Shown piece by piece: positions 45,157-56,212 of a DNA stretch of 64,000 nucleotides. Numbering within the stretch: position 1 is the stretch's first letter; each line of letters opens with the position of its first letter. Made by a program: the position numbers and the translations under genes. Origin of the DNA: Chelydra serpentina (Eukaryota; Chordata; Testudines; Chelydridae); contig JBAIAC010000035.1 in assembly GCA_037349315.1 (NCBI GenBank), positions 11,112,501-11,176,500 on the forward strand, given 5' to 3'. The notes under the pieces were generated by a model. It was not told where the DNA came from. It worked only from the letters and a program-made list of their open reading frames with translations, and made no database searches.

Positions 45157-46682
45157 TATAAGCGGGGGAATAGTCCCGCTATTGTGGGGAACTTTCCTCG
45201 TCTCTGCACTACCCCGGTGAAATGGGCTAGCGGAAGGATCTCAGTCCTCGCTCCCACCTCCTTTACCCCAGAGGCCTCCCTGCCCTCGAGGACTCCCCTT
45301 GTACTCTCCTGTCTGGCAGAGTCCTCGTAACCCCAACAAGGCTGGGCCCAGGATTCCTGGGGGGCTCGACCCCCAACCTTGCTGTGGTCACCTAGGTCAG
45401 GGGCTAGGGTGTCCCCACTCCGGGGTACTCTCTCTGTACAGGATGCTTCCCTGACCCACTGATCACTGCATACAATTCAAAGCAAATGCAAATTATTTAA
45501 TTAACAATTAATTTGTAACAGGAATAAGGAAAAATGGGAAAGGCTAATGGAAACACTTCACCCCGCTCTGTGGCAGGGAACATCACAACAGTGTCTCTAA
45601 AATGTCAGGGCAGTTCAGTCTGTTCCTGTGCAAGTCCCAGGCTCCTTCTCAGGTCCTGGCTGTGCTGCAGGGACGCTGCTTGGACACTTCTTCTGGCGGT
45701 GGCCACATGCTCGCAGGCTCTGGGTGGCAGGACCCTTCTTCCCAGCGTTGCCCCAGCCCTGTCAGGGTTTAGATCCCCCTGCAAGTCTGGCCTGCAGGGC
45801 CCCTTGGCTGAGGCCTCTCCCTGTGCTGGGCCCACTGCCCAGGGTTCCCCTCGCTCTCCCCAGCTGCTCACCGCACCCGGCTCCGGACTGCTCCAGCCCC
45901 AGCTCCACCGCTCTGCCTCAGCTCCAGCTCCTCTGCCTCTGCACGGCTGCTGCTGCTCTGCCTCCAGCTCCCTGGGCTGCTGCCCTGGCCCCTCTGGCTC
46001 TGGCTCCTACAGCTTCTCCCCCCAGGGCAGGTCTGTCTCCCTGGGCTGCAGCTCTGCTCCCAGGGCAGGTCTGTGTCTCTGGGCTGCACCTCTGCTCCCA
46101 GGGCAGGTCTGTGTCTCTGGGCTGCACCTCTGCTCCCAGGGCAGGTCTGTCTCACTGGGCTGCACCTCTGCTCCCAGGGCAGGTCTGTCTCACTGGGCTG
46201 CACCTCTGCTCCCAGGGCAGGTCTGTCTCACTGGGCTGCACCTCTGCTCCCAGGGCAGGTCTGTCTCCCTGGGCTGCACCTCTGCTCCCAGGGCAGGTCT
46301 GTCTCACTGGGCTGCACCTCTGCTCCCAGGGCAGGTCTGTGTCTCCGGGCTGCACCTCTGCTCCCAGGGCAGGTCTGTGTCTCTGGGCTGCTTTTCTGGC
46401 CCCTCCAGATCTGGCCCAGCTCAGCTCAGCTCTGGCCTCTGGCTTCTGCCCTCTCCTCAGCTCGGCCCCACTCACTCTGACTCAGGCAACTTCAGCTCAC
46501 ACGGAGGACGGGATCCACTCTGACCTCCTGACTCCCTGATTCGCCTGCCCGCCCTGTCAATCAGGCTGACCTGGAGCATTGGCCTCTCCCCATTGCCCCT
46601 GGGGACTGTCAGTCCCATCGACCCTTCCCCTTTTGGTACTGGGAGCTCTGAATGTTAGTAAGGGGATAACAGTCCCCTTACA
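45157..46682 (-). repeat. 5' LTR (1526 bp)
   Basis: Same ends as the other LTR except that the inner CA is now TA (one substitution). It is 248 bp longer: six extra 38-bp units (228 bp) and a 20-bp insertion of CTCCAGCTC-type sequence near 45920-45939 account for the whole difference. The plus-strand frames of 303-329 codons here read the minisatellite and are not genes. Confidence 0.95.
46023..46398 (-). repeat. 38-bp minisatellite in 5' LTR, 9 units plus partial
   Basis: Units start at 46023, 46061, 46099, 46137, 46175, 46213, 46251, 46289 and 46327, with a partial unit at 46365. Units differ at a few positions (GTGTCTCT, GTCTCACT or GTCTCCCT variants). Confidence 0.95.
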
Positions 46683-46854
46683 CTCAGTACATTGCAGGTT
46701 TTGAGCCCAATGTGCTCTTGCATGAAATATTTCGGGGGGAAAATGGACTCTAGTTCTGTATGAGCAACCTATTTTTATTGCAGAGTAGAAAACATAATTT
46801 CCTTTCCCCACTCCTTTTAACAAGCAAATTCCCGTACAATGTACATAATTATTA

Positions 46855-47253
46855 GAGCTGGGTCAGAAATGGCTTTTTCATCTGTGTGAGTTTTCAAGAT
46901 TTCAAAATATTTTTCCCATTCCAAATCAAAATATCAAATTTTCATGATTCTGAAAAAAAAATTCAGATTGTCAGTTGAAACCTCTTGTTTCAATTTTGAC
47001 CTTTCCAATTCTTAAAACTTTTTAAAATGTAAATGGACTGAAATTTTGAAATAAAAAAGTTTAGAGCCCCCAAATAAAACTTTTCATTTTGAAAATGTCA
47101 CAACAGAATGTTTCAACAATTTCTAAACTTTTTCTAAAAATTCTCAAATTGAGAGATTTGTCGAAACTGACCCTTTTCACAGTTTGTTTTGATGAATCAA
47201 TATTTTCCAACAAAAAATGCTTACACAGAAAATTTTCAACTAGTTCTCATCAC
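46855..47253. repeat. AT-rich self-complementary repeat (candidate old MITE)
   Basis: Starts AGAGCTGGGTCAGAAA and ends with TTTTCAACTAGTTCTCAT; the ends are weakly inverted. The interior is dominated by TTTTGAAA/TTTCAAAA motifs. No coding capacity. Confidence 0.45.
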
Positions 47254-48114
47254 TATCATTGTAAATGTCATAAACTCCCTGCCCCCCCCCCCAAATAAAA
47301 TTAATCTGGCTTCAGGAATATTTCTTGTCTGCCTTTCCTCTTCTATGTTTTAAAGAAAAAGGTTTACAGAATTGGAATCTCAATGGTAGGAACATGTAGT
47401 AGTAATAGTAGCCGTGGGGTATTTCAGTATTGATACTGAAAATAATTACACCTAATCTCTTTGAATTAAGTCTGAGCTGCAGAACCTTTTATTGTAATGG
47501 GCCCAAAAGTTAGCCATAGTAAACCCAGGATTTTACTCTCTAGCTTCATCTGTTTAGATTTGTGGAAAACCTGGTGATTTAGGGTGCAGGGTGGAGGTAT
47601 GTAATTCAGGAGGTAGTTGCTCAGATCAAAGATCTTAGTCTCTCTCTCTCTCATTGGTTTTGTTCACTTTTACTCTGCAGTGACTCTGGAGAACAGTCCT
47701 GCTCATTCTTATATAGGTTATGTCTGTGGGCTATCTATTATGTCTACATTGCATTCATAGCTCGAGGTATAATTCAAGTGTGGCCTCTAACCTGACTCCT
47801 ACCCACACCTAAAAATCTCTAACTCGAGGTAAACGGGGCTTTACATTTGAGGTAGCTGACCCACCAGTTCTGCTCAAACTTGAGCTAGTCATGGAGTGGG
47901 GACAGAGCCTATACAATTATTTAAACTTTAAATTGGCTCTTTTATGTTATGAGGATCAGTTTGTAAACAAACATCGATTGATTTTGAAAGCTAAAGGTAC
48001 ACACATCGGCTGATGTAAATTGGCATAGCTTCTTTGACTTCAGTGGAACTTGGCCAGATTACACCAGTTGAGAATATGGGCCTAGTATGTTCAATAAAAT
48101 CTTTCAGAGGTCTG

Positions 48115-48151
<37 letters not shown>

Positions 48152-48956
48152 AAAGAGAGAGGCAGTATCACCAGGGACCTCACATTCTTTTATTTCCATT
48201 TATTCAGATTTGCCAATTGTCCTGCCTAATGGAGTTCTGTTGGATCTGGAAAAGTGTTCTAATTTCCTGCTCCATATATTTTTCAGACTCAAAAACATCC
48301 ATTAGTTTCATGTACTGTATAGACGGTGAATTAATTTCCTATTTTTCTCATGTCCTTGTGTTCACTGCATATTCAATTAACGATATATAATCCGAGTGTT
48401 CTTGCTGCCAGTTATTTCTCATTTGTACTCACATGGCACCCCACTCGTAAATCCTTCACTGGGTCCCAGATTGACCTTTGGGAGTGACAGCCTTTCAGTC
48501 TGCCCCTCTGTCTGACTTGAGAAAAGATTGTAAATACAACACTGCAATCAAATCAATAGTCGTTGCACCTACTACTGACTTCAGAATCTAAAAGCCAGTG
48601 TGCCAAACTTACGCACCCATTAGTTAACAGCTGCTCCCATAAGCACCACCTAGCAATAAAACTATATCACTGCCAAGAAGATTTATGGGTTTCTGTTGCT
48701 AAGATCCCAGTCAGATAATCTTTCAGTGTCCACTTTTCTGCAGTATTGCATAAAATGGAATTATTTAGAATTTGGTGAGATCCTTCTCTTTTGGAAAATG
48801 ACTTCTTTTGGGAAGTGGATAGCAAGAACTTGGAGGGACTCCAGACATTGGCCAGTACTGAGACATGTAGTGTGTTGTCCATTATTTTAATATTCGTTCT
48901 GACAGCTTTTAGGAATCCCATTCCCCATGTCCCTTTCCATTGCTTTGAAAATGAGT
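47254..48956. other. Non-coding stretch with a GT microsatellite
   Basis: No gene recognised. A (GT)n run occupies about 48117-48149. A minus-strand 143-codon frame (48667-49098) has no known domain and partly overlaps the CR1 5' end. Confidence 0.5.
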
Positions 48957-48964
48957 TGACCCAG

Positions 48965-49300
48965 GCGAACAGGGGCTGCAAACAGGGGAGTTTGAGAGGA
49001 ATTGCTCCAGGTAAAGCAGGAGCAAACACAGGACCCTTGGGGTAAGTGGCTGTCTGTAGTGTGTGTTTGGGGGTACTTGTGTCTGTCTGTGTGTTCATTC
49101 ATTTGTTTGTTTGCAGGACCGTGTGCTGTGGCTGGCAGTTGGAAGCTGTGAGCTTCTACACCAGGGGGCGGGGCTAATCAATCAGGGAGGCCAGAGCTTT
49201 ATAAAGCAGTGCACAAGCGACCAGGGCGCTTTGCGAACAGGGGCTGCAAACAGGGGAGTTTGAGAGGGAGTTTTTGGAAGGGGAGTGCGAAGGGGGCAAG
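48965..49300 (+). promoter_or_regulatory. CR1 5' promoter region with duplicated ~268-bp unit
   Basis: The segment GCGAACAGGGGCTGCAAACA and the following GGGAGTTTGAGAGG occur at 48965 and again at 49233. Between them lie a GC box (GGGGGCGGGGC near 49165) and a TTTATAAAG near 49198. This suggests tandem promoter monomers driving CR1 transcription. Confidence 0.65.
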
Positions 49301-49638
49301 CTATCCTTGCCATTCCTAATTCTTCTTACCCAAACTAAAGGGAGAGGCAGAGCAACCAGGTGGCTGCAGACGGGGGAGTGAGTATCTGTTGAGGGGACAG
49401 TTTGGCACTTTGACCGTGTGCTTGAGTGTTTGATTTCCTGTTTGAATAGTGTGATTTGGGAGTGCTTCATTGCAGACTCTTCTAAAAAGACTGTCAGTCA
49501 GCTGCGCACCAGCGGAGCAGCGCATAGCAGAGAAGCAAACAGGTGGAGTTAGCCTGGGAGTTCGCCTGGAGAGAGCCTACTGAGGCATCCCCCTTGCAGG
49601 TTTCCCTGAGTAGCTTCTGCCACAAGTGAGGAAACTCT

Positions 49639-50670
49639 TTGAAGGAAGGAACTATGGATGCTGAGCGATCCGCTGTCGTGACCTGCACAGGATGTGCCAT
49701 GTTTGTCTTTCTTCCACAGGATAGAAGCGACTTTGTCTGTACAAAGTGCAAGCTGATCTCCATATTGGAGGAGAAGATTCAAGGTCTGGAGAAACGAGTA
49801 TCAACCCTGCGTTCCATAAAAGAAAATGAGGAGTTCCTGGATAGACGTCAGGATAGGCTTCAGCGGGCGCAGTGTTGTGAGGATTCAGAGCAGGCTGCGC
49901 AGCGGGGACAGAAGACCAGCGAGGATAATTGGCGGCATGTGACCTCCAGAAGAGGAAAGAGTATGAGACAAGTCCATGTACCAGAAACGCATATTCAGAT
50001 GAGCAACCGTTTTCATGTTCTCTCCACAGGCACTAGTGCAGAGAGTGGAGTGAATGATGCATCTGAGGGAACAGAGCAGAAGGAGACTCCACTGATTGGA
50101 AGGCATGAGATGCACAGTCCTAGGGATGGGGGTTCCACGACCACCACTCCCAAGAGGAGGAGGAGGGTGGTGGTGGTCGGGGACTCTCTCCTCAGGGGGA
50201 CTGAGTCATCTATCTGCCGCCCTGACCGGGAAAACCGAGAGGTGTGCTGCTTGCCAGGAGCTAGGATTCGTGATGTGACGGAGAGACTGCCGAGACTCAT
50301 CAAGCCCTCAGATCGCTACCCCTTCCTGCTTCTCCACGTGGGCACCAATGATACTGCCAAGAATGACCTTGAGCGTATTACTGCAGACTACGTGGCTCTG
50401 GGAAGAAGGATAAAGGCGTTTGAGGCGCAAGTGGTGTTCTCGTCCATTCTCCCTGTGGCAGGAAAAGGCCGGGGTAGAGACCGTCGAATCGTGGAAGTCA
50501 ACGAATGGCTACGCAGATGGTGTCGGAGAGAAGGGTTTGGATTCTTTGACCATGGGATGGTGTTCCAAGAAGAAGGAGTGCTAGGCAGAGACGGGCTCCA
50601 CCTGACGAAGAGAGGGAAGAGCATCTTTGGAAGCAGGCTGGCCAACCTAGTGAGGAGGGCTTTAAACTAG
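49639..50670 (+). CDS. CR1 ORF1 protein: zinc ribbon plus SGNH-type esterase (343 aa)
   Basis: ORF1 proteins of CR1 elements bind the element RNA and carry an esterase domain; their role in retrotransposition is partly understood. Here residues 16-37 form a CxxC...CxxC zinc-binding motif (C16, C19, C34, C37), followed by a short coiled coil (about 40-75) and a basic, Ser/Thr-rich linker ending in [10 protein letters not shown]. The SGNH-hydrolase fold occupies about 174-340: GDSLL with nucleophile S183, HVGTND (233-238), and DGLHLT with D318 and H321, so the catalytic residues are all present. The start may be the first Met (49639) or Met6. The frame has no stops. ORF2 begins 44 bases downstream, as expected for a bicistronic CR1 RNA. 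Confidence 0.9.
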   Translation: MKEGTMDAERSAVVTCTGCAMFVFLPQDRSDFVCTKCKLISILEEKIQGLEKRVSTLRSIKENEEFLDRRQDRLQRAQCCEDSEQAAQRGQKTSEDNWRHVTSRRGKSMRQVHVPETHIQMSNRFHVLSTGTSAESGVNDASEGTEQKETPLIGRHEMHSPRDGGSTTTTPKRRRRVVVVGDSLLRGTESSICRPDRENREVCCLPGARIRDVTERLPRLIKPSDRYPFLLLHVGTNDTAKNDLERITADYVALGRRIKAFEAQVVFSSILPVAGKGRGRDRRIVEVNEWLRRWCRREGFGFFDHGMVFQEEGVLGRDGLHLTKRGKSIFGSRLANLVRRALN

Positions 50671-50714
50671 GTTCACCGGGGGAAGGAGACCAAAGCCCCG
50701 AGGTAAGTGGGGAA

Positions 50715-53564
50715 GTGGGATACCGGGAGGAAGCACAAGTAAGTGAGTGCAAGAGGGGAGGGCTCCTGCCCCATACTGGGACAGCAGGACGATCGGTGAG
50801 TTATCTTAAATGCCTATACACAAATGCAAGATGCCTGGGGAACAAGCAGGGAGAACTGGAAGTCCTGGCACAGTCAAGGAATTATGACGTAATTGGAATA
50901 ACAGAGACTTGGTGGGATAACTCACACAATTGGAGTACTGTCATGGATGGATATAAACTGTTCAGGAAGGATAGGCAGGGCAGAAAAGGTGGGGGAGTTG
51001 CGTTGTATGTAAGAGAGCAGTATGACTGCTCAGAGCTCCAGTATGAAACTGCAGAAAAACCTGAGAGTCTCTGGATCAAATTGAGAAGTGTGAGCAACAA
51101 GGGTAATGTCGTGGTGGGAGTCTGCTACAGACCACCAGACCAGGGGGATGAGGTGGACGAGGCTTTCTTCCAGCAACTAACAGAAGTTACTAGATCACAG
51201 GCCCTGGTTCTCATGGGTGACTTTAATCACCCCGACATCTGCTGGGAGAGCAATACAGCGGTCCACAGACAATCCAGGAAGTTTTTGGAAAGTGTAGGGG
51301 ACAACTTCCTGGTGCAAGTGCTGGAGGAACCAACTAGGGGAAAAGCTCTTCTTGACCTGCTGCTCACAAACAGGGAAGAAATAGTAGAGGAAGCAATAGT
51401 GGATGGGAACCTGGGAGGCAGTGACCATGAGATGGTCGAGTTCAGGATCCTGACACAAGGAAGAAAGGAGAGCAGTAGAATACAGAGCCTGGACTTCAGA
51501 AAAGCAGACTTTGACTCCCTCAGGGAACTGATGGGCAAGGTCCCCTGGGAGAATAACATGAGGGGGAAAGGAGTCGAGGAAAGCTGGCTGTATTTTAAAG
51601 AAACCTTATTGAGGTTGCAGGAACAAACCATCCCGATGTGTAGAAAGAAAAGTAAATATGGCAGGCGACCAGCTTGGCTTAACAGTGAAATCCTTGCTTG
51701 TCTTAAACACAAAAAAGCAGCTTACAAGAAGTGGAAGATTGGACAAATGACCAGGGAGGAGTATAAAAATATTGCTCAGGCATGCAGGAGTGAAATTAGG
51801 AAGGCCAAATCACACTTGGAGTTGCAGCTAGCTGGAGATGTTAGGAGTAACAAGAAGGGTTTCTTCAGGTATGTTAGCAACAAGAAGAAAGTCAAGGAAA
51901 GTGTGGGCCCCTTGCTGAATGAGGGAGGGAACCTTGTGACAGAGGATGTGGAGAAAGCTAGTGTACTCAATGCTTTTTTTGCCTCTGTCTTCACAGACAA
52001 GGTCAGCTCCCACACGGCTGCACTCCGCGGCATGGTATGGGGAGGAGGTGACCAGCCCTCTGTGGAGAAAGAAGTAGTTCGGGACTATTTAGAAAAGCTG
52101 GACGAACACAAGTCCATGGGGCCGGATGCACTGCATCCGAGGGTGCTAAAGGAGTTGGCCGATGTGATTGCAGAGCCATTGGCCATTATCTTTGACAAAT
52201 CATGGCAATCGGGGGAGGTCCCGGATGACTGGAAAAAAGCTAATGTAGTGCCCATCTTTAAAAAAGGGAAGAAGGAAGATCCGGGGAACTACAGGCCAGT
52301 CAGTCTCACCTCAGTTCCTGGAAAAATCATGGAACAGGTCCTCAAGGAATCAATTCTGAACCACTTAAAGGAGGGGAAAGTGATCAGGAACAGTCAGCAT
52401 GGATTCACCAAGGGCAAGTCATGCCTGACTAACCTAATTGCCTTCTATGATGAGATAACTGGCTCTGTGGATGAGGGGAAAGCAGTGGATGTGCTATTTC
52501 TTGACTTTAGCAAAGCTTTTGATACAGTCTCGCACAGTGTTCTTGCCAGCAAGTTAAAGAAGTATGGGCTGGATGAATGGACGGTAAGGTGGATAGAAAA
52601 CTGGCTGGATGGTCGTGCTCAACGGGTAGTGATCAATGGCTCCATGTCTAGTTGGCAGCCAGTATCAAGTGGAGTGCCCCAAGGGTCGGTGCTGGGGCCG
52701 GTTTTGTTCAATATCTTCATCAACGACCTGGAGGATGGTGTGGACTGCACCCTTAGCAAGTTTGCAGATGACACTAAACTGGGAGGAGTGGTTGATACGC
52801 TGGAGGGTAGGGATAGGATACAGAGGGACCTAGACAAATTAGAGGATTGGGCCAAAAGAAATCTGATGAGGTTCAACAAGGACAAGTGCAGAGTCCTGCA
52901 CTTAGGACGGAAGAATCCCATGCACTGCTACAGACTAGGGACCGAATGGCTGGGCAGCAGTTCTGCAGAAAAGGACCTAGGGGTTACAGTGGACGAAAAG
53001 CTGAATATGAGTCAACAGTGTGCCCTTGTTGCCAAGAAGGCTAACGGCATTTTGGGCTGTATAAGTAGGGGCATTTCCAGCAGATCGAGGGACGTGATTA
53101 TTCCCCTCTATTCGGCACTGGTGAGGCCTCATTTGGAGTACTGTGTCCAGTTTTGGGCCCCACACTACAAAAAGGATGTGGATAAATTGGAAAGAGTCCA
53201 ACGGAGGGCAACAAAAATGATTAGGGGGCTGGAGCACATGACTTATGAGGAGAGGCTGAGGGAACTGGGATTGTTTAGCCTGCAGAAGAGAAGGGTGAGG
53301 GGGGATTTGATAGCTGCTTTCAACTACCTAAAAGGGGGTTCCAAAGAGGATGGATCTAGACTGTTCTCAGTGGTAGAAGATGACAGAACAAGGAGTAATG
53401 GTCTCAAGTTGCAGAGGGGGAGGTTTAGGTTGGATATTAGGAAAAACTTTTTCACTAGTAGGGTGGTGAAGCACTGGAATGGGTTACCTAGGGAGGTGGT
53501 GGAATCTCCTTCCTTAGAGGTTTTTAAAGTCAGGCTTGACAAAGCCCTGGCTGGGATGATCTAG
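50715..53564 (+). CDS. CR1 ORF2 protein: APE endonuclease and reverse transcriptase (949 aa)
   Basis: This is the enzyme of target-primed reverse transcription: the endonuclease nicks DNA and the RT copies the RNA onto the nick. The endonuclease spans about 30-245, with TNAR (N37), TETWW (E64), CYRPP (137-141), GDFNH (D169, N171) and GSDHE (D237, H238). The RT spans about 500-790: NYRPVSL (525-531), motif [10 protein letters not shown] (D597), motif [11 protein letters not shown] (653-662), and the catalytic FADD at 683-686. The C-terminal part has the CR1 hallmark [14 protein letters not shown] (803-816) and [10 protein letters not shown]. No stops or frameshifts; all catalytic residues seen are conserved, so the protein may be functional. 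The true start could lie slightly before or after the chosen Met. Confidence 0.95.
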   Translation: MGYREEAQVSECKRGGLLPHTGTAGRSVSYLKCLYTNARCLGNKQGELEVLAQSRNYDVIGITETWWDNSHNWSTVMDGYKLFRKDRQGRKGGGVALYVREQYDCSELQYETAEKPESLWIKLRSVSNKGNVVVGVCYRPPDQGDEVDEAFFQQLTEVTRSQALVLMGDFNHPDICWESNTAVHRQSRKFLESVGDNFLVQVLEEPTRGKALLDLLLTNREEIVEEAIVDGNLGGSDHEMVEFRILTQGRKESSRIQSLDFRKADFDSLRELMGKVPWENNMRGKGVEESWLYFKETLLRLQEQTIPMCRKKSKYGRRPAWLNSEILACLKHKKAAYKKWKIGQMTREEYKNIAQACRSEIRKAKSHLELQLAGDVRSNKKGFFRYVSNKKKVKESVGPLLNEGGNLVTEDVEKASVLNAFFASVFTDKVSSHTAALRGMVWGGGDQPSVEKEVVRDYLEKLDEHKSMGPDALHPRVLKELADVIAEPLAIIFDKSWQSGEVPDDWKKANVVPIFKKGKKEDPGNYRPVSLTSVPGKIMEQVLKESILNHLKEGKVIRNSQHGFTKGKSCLTNLIAFYDEITGSVDEGKAVDVLFLDFSKAFDTVSHSVLASKLKKYGLDEWTVRWIENWLDGRAQRVVINGSMSSWQPVSSGVPQGSVLGPVLFNIFINDLEDGVDCTLSKFADDTKLGGVVDTLEGRDRIQRDLDKLEDWAKRNLMRFNKDKCRVLHLGRKNPMHCYRLGTEWLGSSSAEKDLGVTVDEKLNMSQQCALVAKKANGILGCISRGISSRSRDVIIPLYSALVRPHLEYCVQFWAPHYKKDVDKLERVQRRATKMIRGLEHMTYEERLRELGLFSLQKRRVRGDLIAAFNYLKGGSKEDGSRLFSVVEDDRTRSNGLKLQRGRFRLDIRKNFFTSRVVKHWNGLPREVVESPSLEVFKVRLDKALAGMI

Positions 53565-53633
53565 TTGGGGTTGGTCCTGCTTTGAGCAGGGGGTTGGACT
53601 AGATGACCTCCTGAGGTCCCTTCCAACCCTGAG

Positions 53634-53657
53634 ATTCTATGATTCTATGATTCTATG
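53634..53657 (+). repeat. (ATTCTATG)3 CR1 tail
   Basis: Three perfect octamers at the CR1 3' terminus, the template end for reverse transcription. Confidence 0.95.
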
Positions 53658-53660
53658 TTT

Positions 53661-53743
53661 TTAAAAAAAACCCTGAGCGCCGCCCCCCTCCAGGTGCCGC
53701 CCCAAGCACGTGCTTGGTAGGCTGGTGCCTGGAGCCGGCCCTG
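53661..53743 (-). repeat. Truncated end of a GC-rich hAT MITE
   Basis: The reverse complement matches the first ~80 bases of the MITE at 30118 (CAGGGCCGGCTCCAGGCACC...AAGCACGTGCTTGGGGCGGCACC). It directly abuts the CR1 tail and has no other end, so the rest was lost, perhaps when CR1 inserted. Confidence 0.8.
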
Positions 53744-54130
53744 TCCACAGGGCTGCTCAGAGATGTCGAATATGTGGTGAAGCCCTGAGGTTTACACGTT
53801 CTCCCATGTTGACGCTTTATAATGTGCTTTTTTAGCTGAGGCTTTGATTTCTCTGTGGTTTTATGGTAAGGAAAAGCCTGACTTTTCTGAATATTTGATT
53901 AATGAAAATTGGCCTTCCACATGGATGCACAATACAGTACTTTATACAGAGTATTAGAAGCTTTAAATGAACCCAGCCGTTCTTTTCAAGAGAGAGACAC
54001 ACATCACCATTATGCAGCACAGTGATAAAGCATCTAAGGTGATGTGAAGTTCAAAAGGGAAAAAAAAGAAACCACAGACAAGTGTCCCTGGTTTTCAGTG
54101 CTTGGCTGTGCAGCAGCTGCATTTGAACGT
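53744..54130. other. Non-coding stretch, no gene seen
   Basis: AT-rich unique-looking sequence without repeat ends. Confidence 0.5.
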
Positions 54131-55750
54131 AGAATCATAGAACTGGAAGGGACCTTGAGAGGTCATATACTCCAGTCCCCTGCACACATGGCAGGACTAA
54201 TTATCTAGACCATTCCTGACAGGTGTTTGTCTAACCTGCTCTTAAAAATCTCCAATGATGGAGATTCCATGACTTCCCCAGGCAATTTATTCCAGTGCTT
54301 AACCAGCCTGACAGTTAGGAAGTTTTTTCCTAATGTCCAACCTAACCCTCACTGGCTGCAATTTAAGCCCATTGTTTCGTGTCCCACCCCAGAGGTTAAG
54401 AAAAACCATTTTTCTTCCTCCTCCTTGTACAACCTTTTACATATGTGAAAAGTGTTATCATGTCCCCTCAGTCTTCTCTTTTCCAGACTAAACAAACCCA
54501 ATTTTTTTCAATCTTCCCTCATAGGTCATGTTTTCTAGACCTTTAATCATTTTTGTTGCTCTTCTCTGGACTCTCTCCAATTTGTCCACATCTTTTCTGA
54601 AATGTGGTGCCCAGAACTGGACCCAATACCCCAAGTGAGGACTAATCAGTGCAGAGTAGAGCGGAAGAATTACTACTTGTGTCTTGCTTACAACACACCT
54701 GCTAATACATCCCAGAATGATGTTGGGTTTTTTGCAACAGTGTTACACTGTTGACTCATATTTAGCTTGTGGTCCACTATGACCCCCAGTTCCTTTTCCA
54801 TGCCATAGAATCATAGAATCTCAGGGTTGGAAGGGACCTCAGGAGGTCATCTAGTCCAACCCCCTGCTCAAAGCAGGACCAACCCCAACTAGATCATCCC
54901 AGCCAGGGCTTTGTCAAGCCTGACCTTAAAAACCTCTAAGGAAGGAGATTCCACCACCTCCCTAGGTAACCCATTCCAGTGCTTCACCATCCTACTAGAA
55001 TGGGTAGGCCATGCCTACCGCTTCTCCCCTATCCACAAGGCTTGTTACCCTGTCAAAGAAAGCTAGCTACCAGGTTGGTTTGACAAGATTTGTTTTTGAC
55101 AAATCCATGCTGACTGTTACTTATCCCCTTATTATCTTCTAGATGTTGCAAATTGTTTGCTTAATTATTTGTTCTATCATCTTTCTGGGTACAGAAGTTA
55201 AGCTGACTGGTCTGTAATTCCCTGGGTTGTCATTACTTCCCTTTTAATAGATGGGCACTAGATTTGCCCTTTTCCAGTCTTCTGGAATCTTTCCCTTCTT
55301 CCATGATGTCTCAGAGATAATCGCTAATGGCTCAGATATCACCTCAGTCAGCTCCTTGAGTATTCTTGGATGCATTTCATCAGGCCCCAGTGAATTGAAG
55401 GCACCTAATTTGTCCAATTAATTTTTAACTTCTTCTTTCCCTATTTTAGCCTCTTATGTTCCTACCTAATTTTCACTGGCATTCACTACATTACACGTCC
55501 GATCACCACCAACCTTCTTGGTGAAAACCGAAACAAAGAAGTCATTAAGCACCTCTGCCATTTCCACATTTTCTGTTATTCCCCCCATCCCTACCATTGA
55601 GTACATTGAGTAATGGGCCTACCTTGTCCTTGGTCTTCCTCTTGCTTCTATGTATTTGTAGAATGTTTTCTTGTTACCCTTTATGTCTCTAGCTAGTTTG
55701 ATCTCGTTTTGTGCCTTTCTAATTTTGTCCCTACATACTTGTGTTATTTG
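54131..55750 (-). repeat. Old CR1 LINE, interrupted and lacking its RT catalytic core
   Basis: 54131-54804 is the minus-strand 3' part (ends in AGAATCATAGAACTGGAAGG). 55016-55750 holds degraded RT-domain sequence, e.g. the complement of a [14 protein letters not shown] stretch near 55220 and of GPDEMHPRILKEL near 55380. The part that would encode the [15 protein letters not shown] core is missing between the two blocks, where a younger CR1 tail sits. Confidence 0.85.
54805..55008 (-). mobile_element. Younger CR1 3' end nested in the old CR1
   Basis: Nearly identical, on the minus strand, to the last ~200 bases of the intact CR1 (ending ATAGAATCATAGAATCTCAG). It is flanked by CCATGCC on both sides (54798-54804, 55009-55015), a possible 7-bp duplication. 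Confidence 0.85.
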
Positions 55751-55960
55751 TTTCTGTGGGAATTGCTCATACACAGTTGCTGTATAAATACCAGATTGAA
55801 TGAGCCAAATTTACTTCAGGATAAGACTGCAAATTACCCACCTTTATAAAGAATTGAGAGAGCTATAGGTAACCTCCCCCCATAAAACTGCAAGGTATTA
55901 TTACAACAGGTTAGTGGAAGCTCCTGTTATGCACAATAGCTGAAGCACCATTCTCTCTAA

Positions 55961-56209
55961 GGCTAGGTCTACACTACCCCCCCCTATCGAACTAAGGTAC
56001 GCAACTTCAGCTAAGTGAATAACGTAGCTGAAGTCGAAGTACCTTAGTTCGAATGAAAAAGCACTTACCCGGGATCCACACGCGGCGCGCAGGCTCCCCC
56101 GTCGCCTCCGCCTACTCTGTTCGTCGAGCTGGATTACCAGCGTCGACGACGGAGCACTTCCTGGTTCGATCGCGCGCCTCCGACCGGACGCGTAAGTATA
56201 GACCTACCC
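55961..56209. mobile_element. Harbinger-type MITE, 249 bp, TAA TSD
   Basis: Starts GGCTAGGTCTACACTAC and ends TATAGACCTACCC; flanks TAA at 55958-55960 and 56210-56212. It is about 90% or more the same as the copy at 61035-61329 but lacks that copy's central ~46-bp hairpin. Confidence 0.85.
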
Positions 56210-56212
56210 TAA

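Larger units (their letters stand above)
40869..46686 (-). mobile_element. Young Ty3/gypsy-class LTR retrotransposon lacking RT-RNaseH-integrase core
   Basis: Two long direct repeats, 40873-42150 and 45157-46682, enclose a 3.0-kb internal region. The 4-bp repeat CTCA flanks the insertion (40869-40872 and 46683-46686). Reading on the minus strand the order is: 5' LTR, primer binding site, one gag-protease-integrase-tail ORF, polypurine tract, 3' LTR. The LTRs differ by about ten substitutions over ~1.28 kb by eye, plus repeat-number changes, so the insertion is recent. The enzyme core of pol is missing, so movement must have relied on another element. Confidence 0.95.
48957..53657 (+). mobile_element. 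Full-length CR1 non-LTR retrotransposon with both ORFs intact
   Basis: Order: duplicated 5' untranslated unit (from about 48957), ORF1 (49639-50670), a 44-bp gap, ORF2 (50715-53564), a short 3' untranslated region with GGGGGTTGGACTAGATGACC, and three ATTCTATG octamers (53634-53657). The lack of poly(A) and the octamer tail are diagnostic of CR1. Most genomic CR1 copies are 5'-truncated, so a copy with promoter and two open frames is unusual and could be a source element. The 5' boundary is approximate and no target duplication was found, as is normal for CR1. Confidence 0.92.

Noticed and set aside
46023..46398. CRISPR-like array of regular 38-bp units
   Set aside because: Units are directly adjacent without spacers, inside a retrotransposon LTR of a vertebrate genome.
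41250..46539. Plus-strand frames of 182-329 codons repeating CSQGRSVSLG-like peptides
   Set aside because: They read the antisense strand of the LTR 38-bp minisatellite, and their length follows the unit count.
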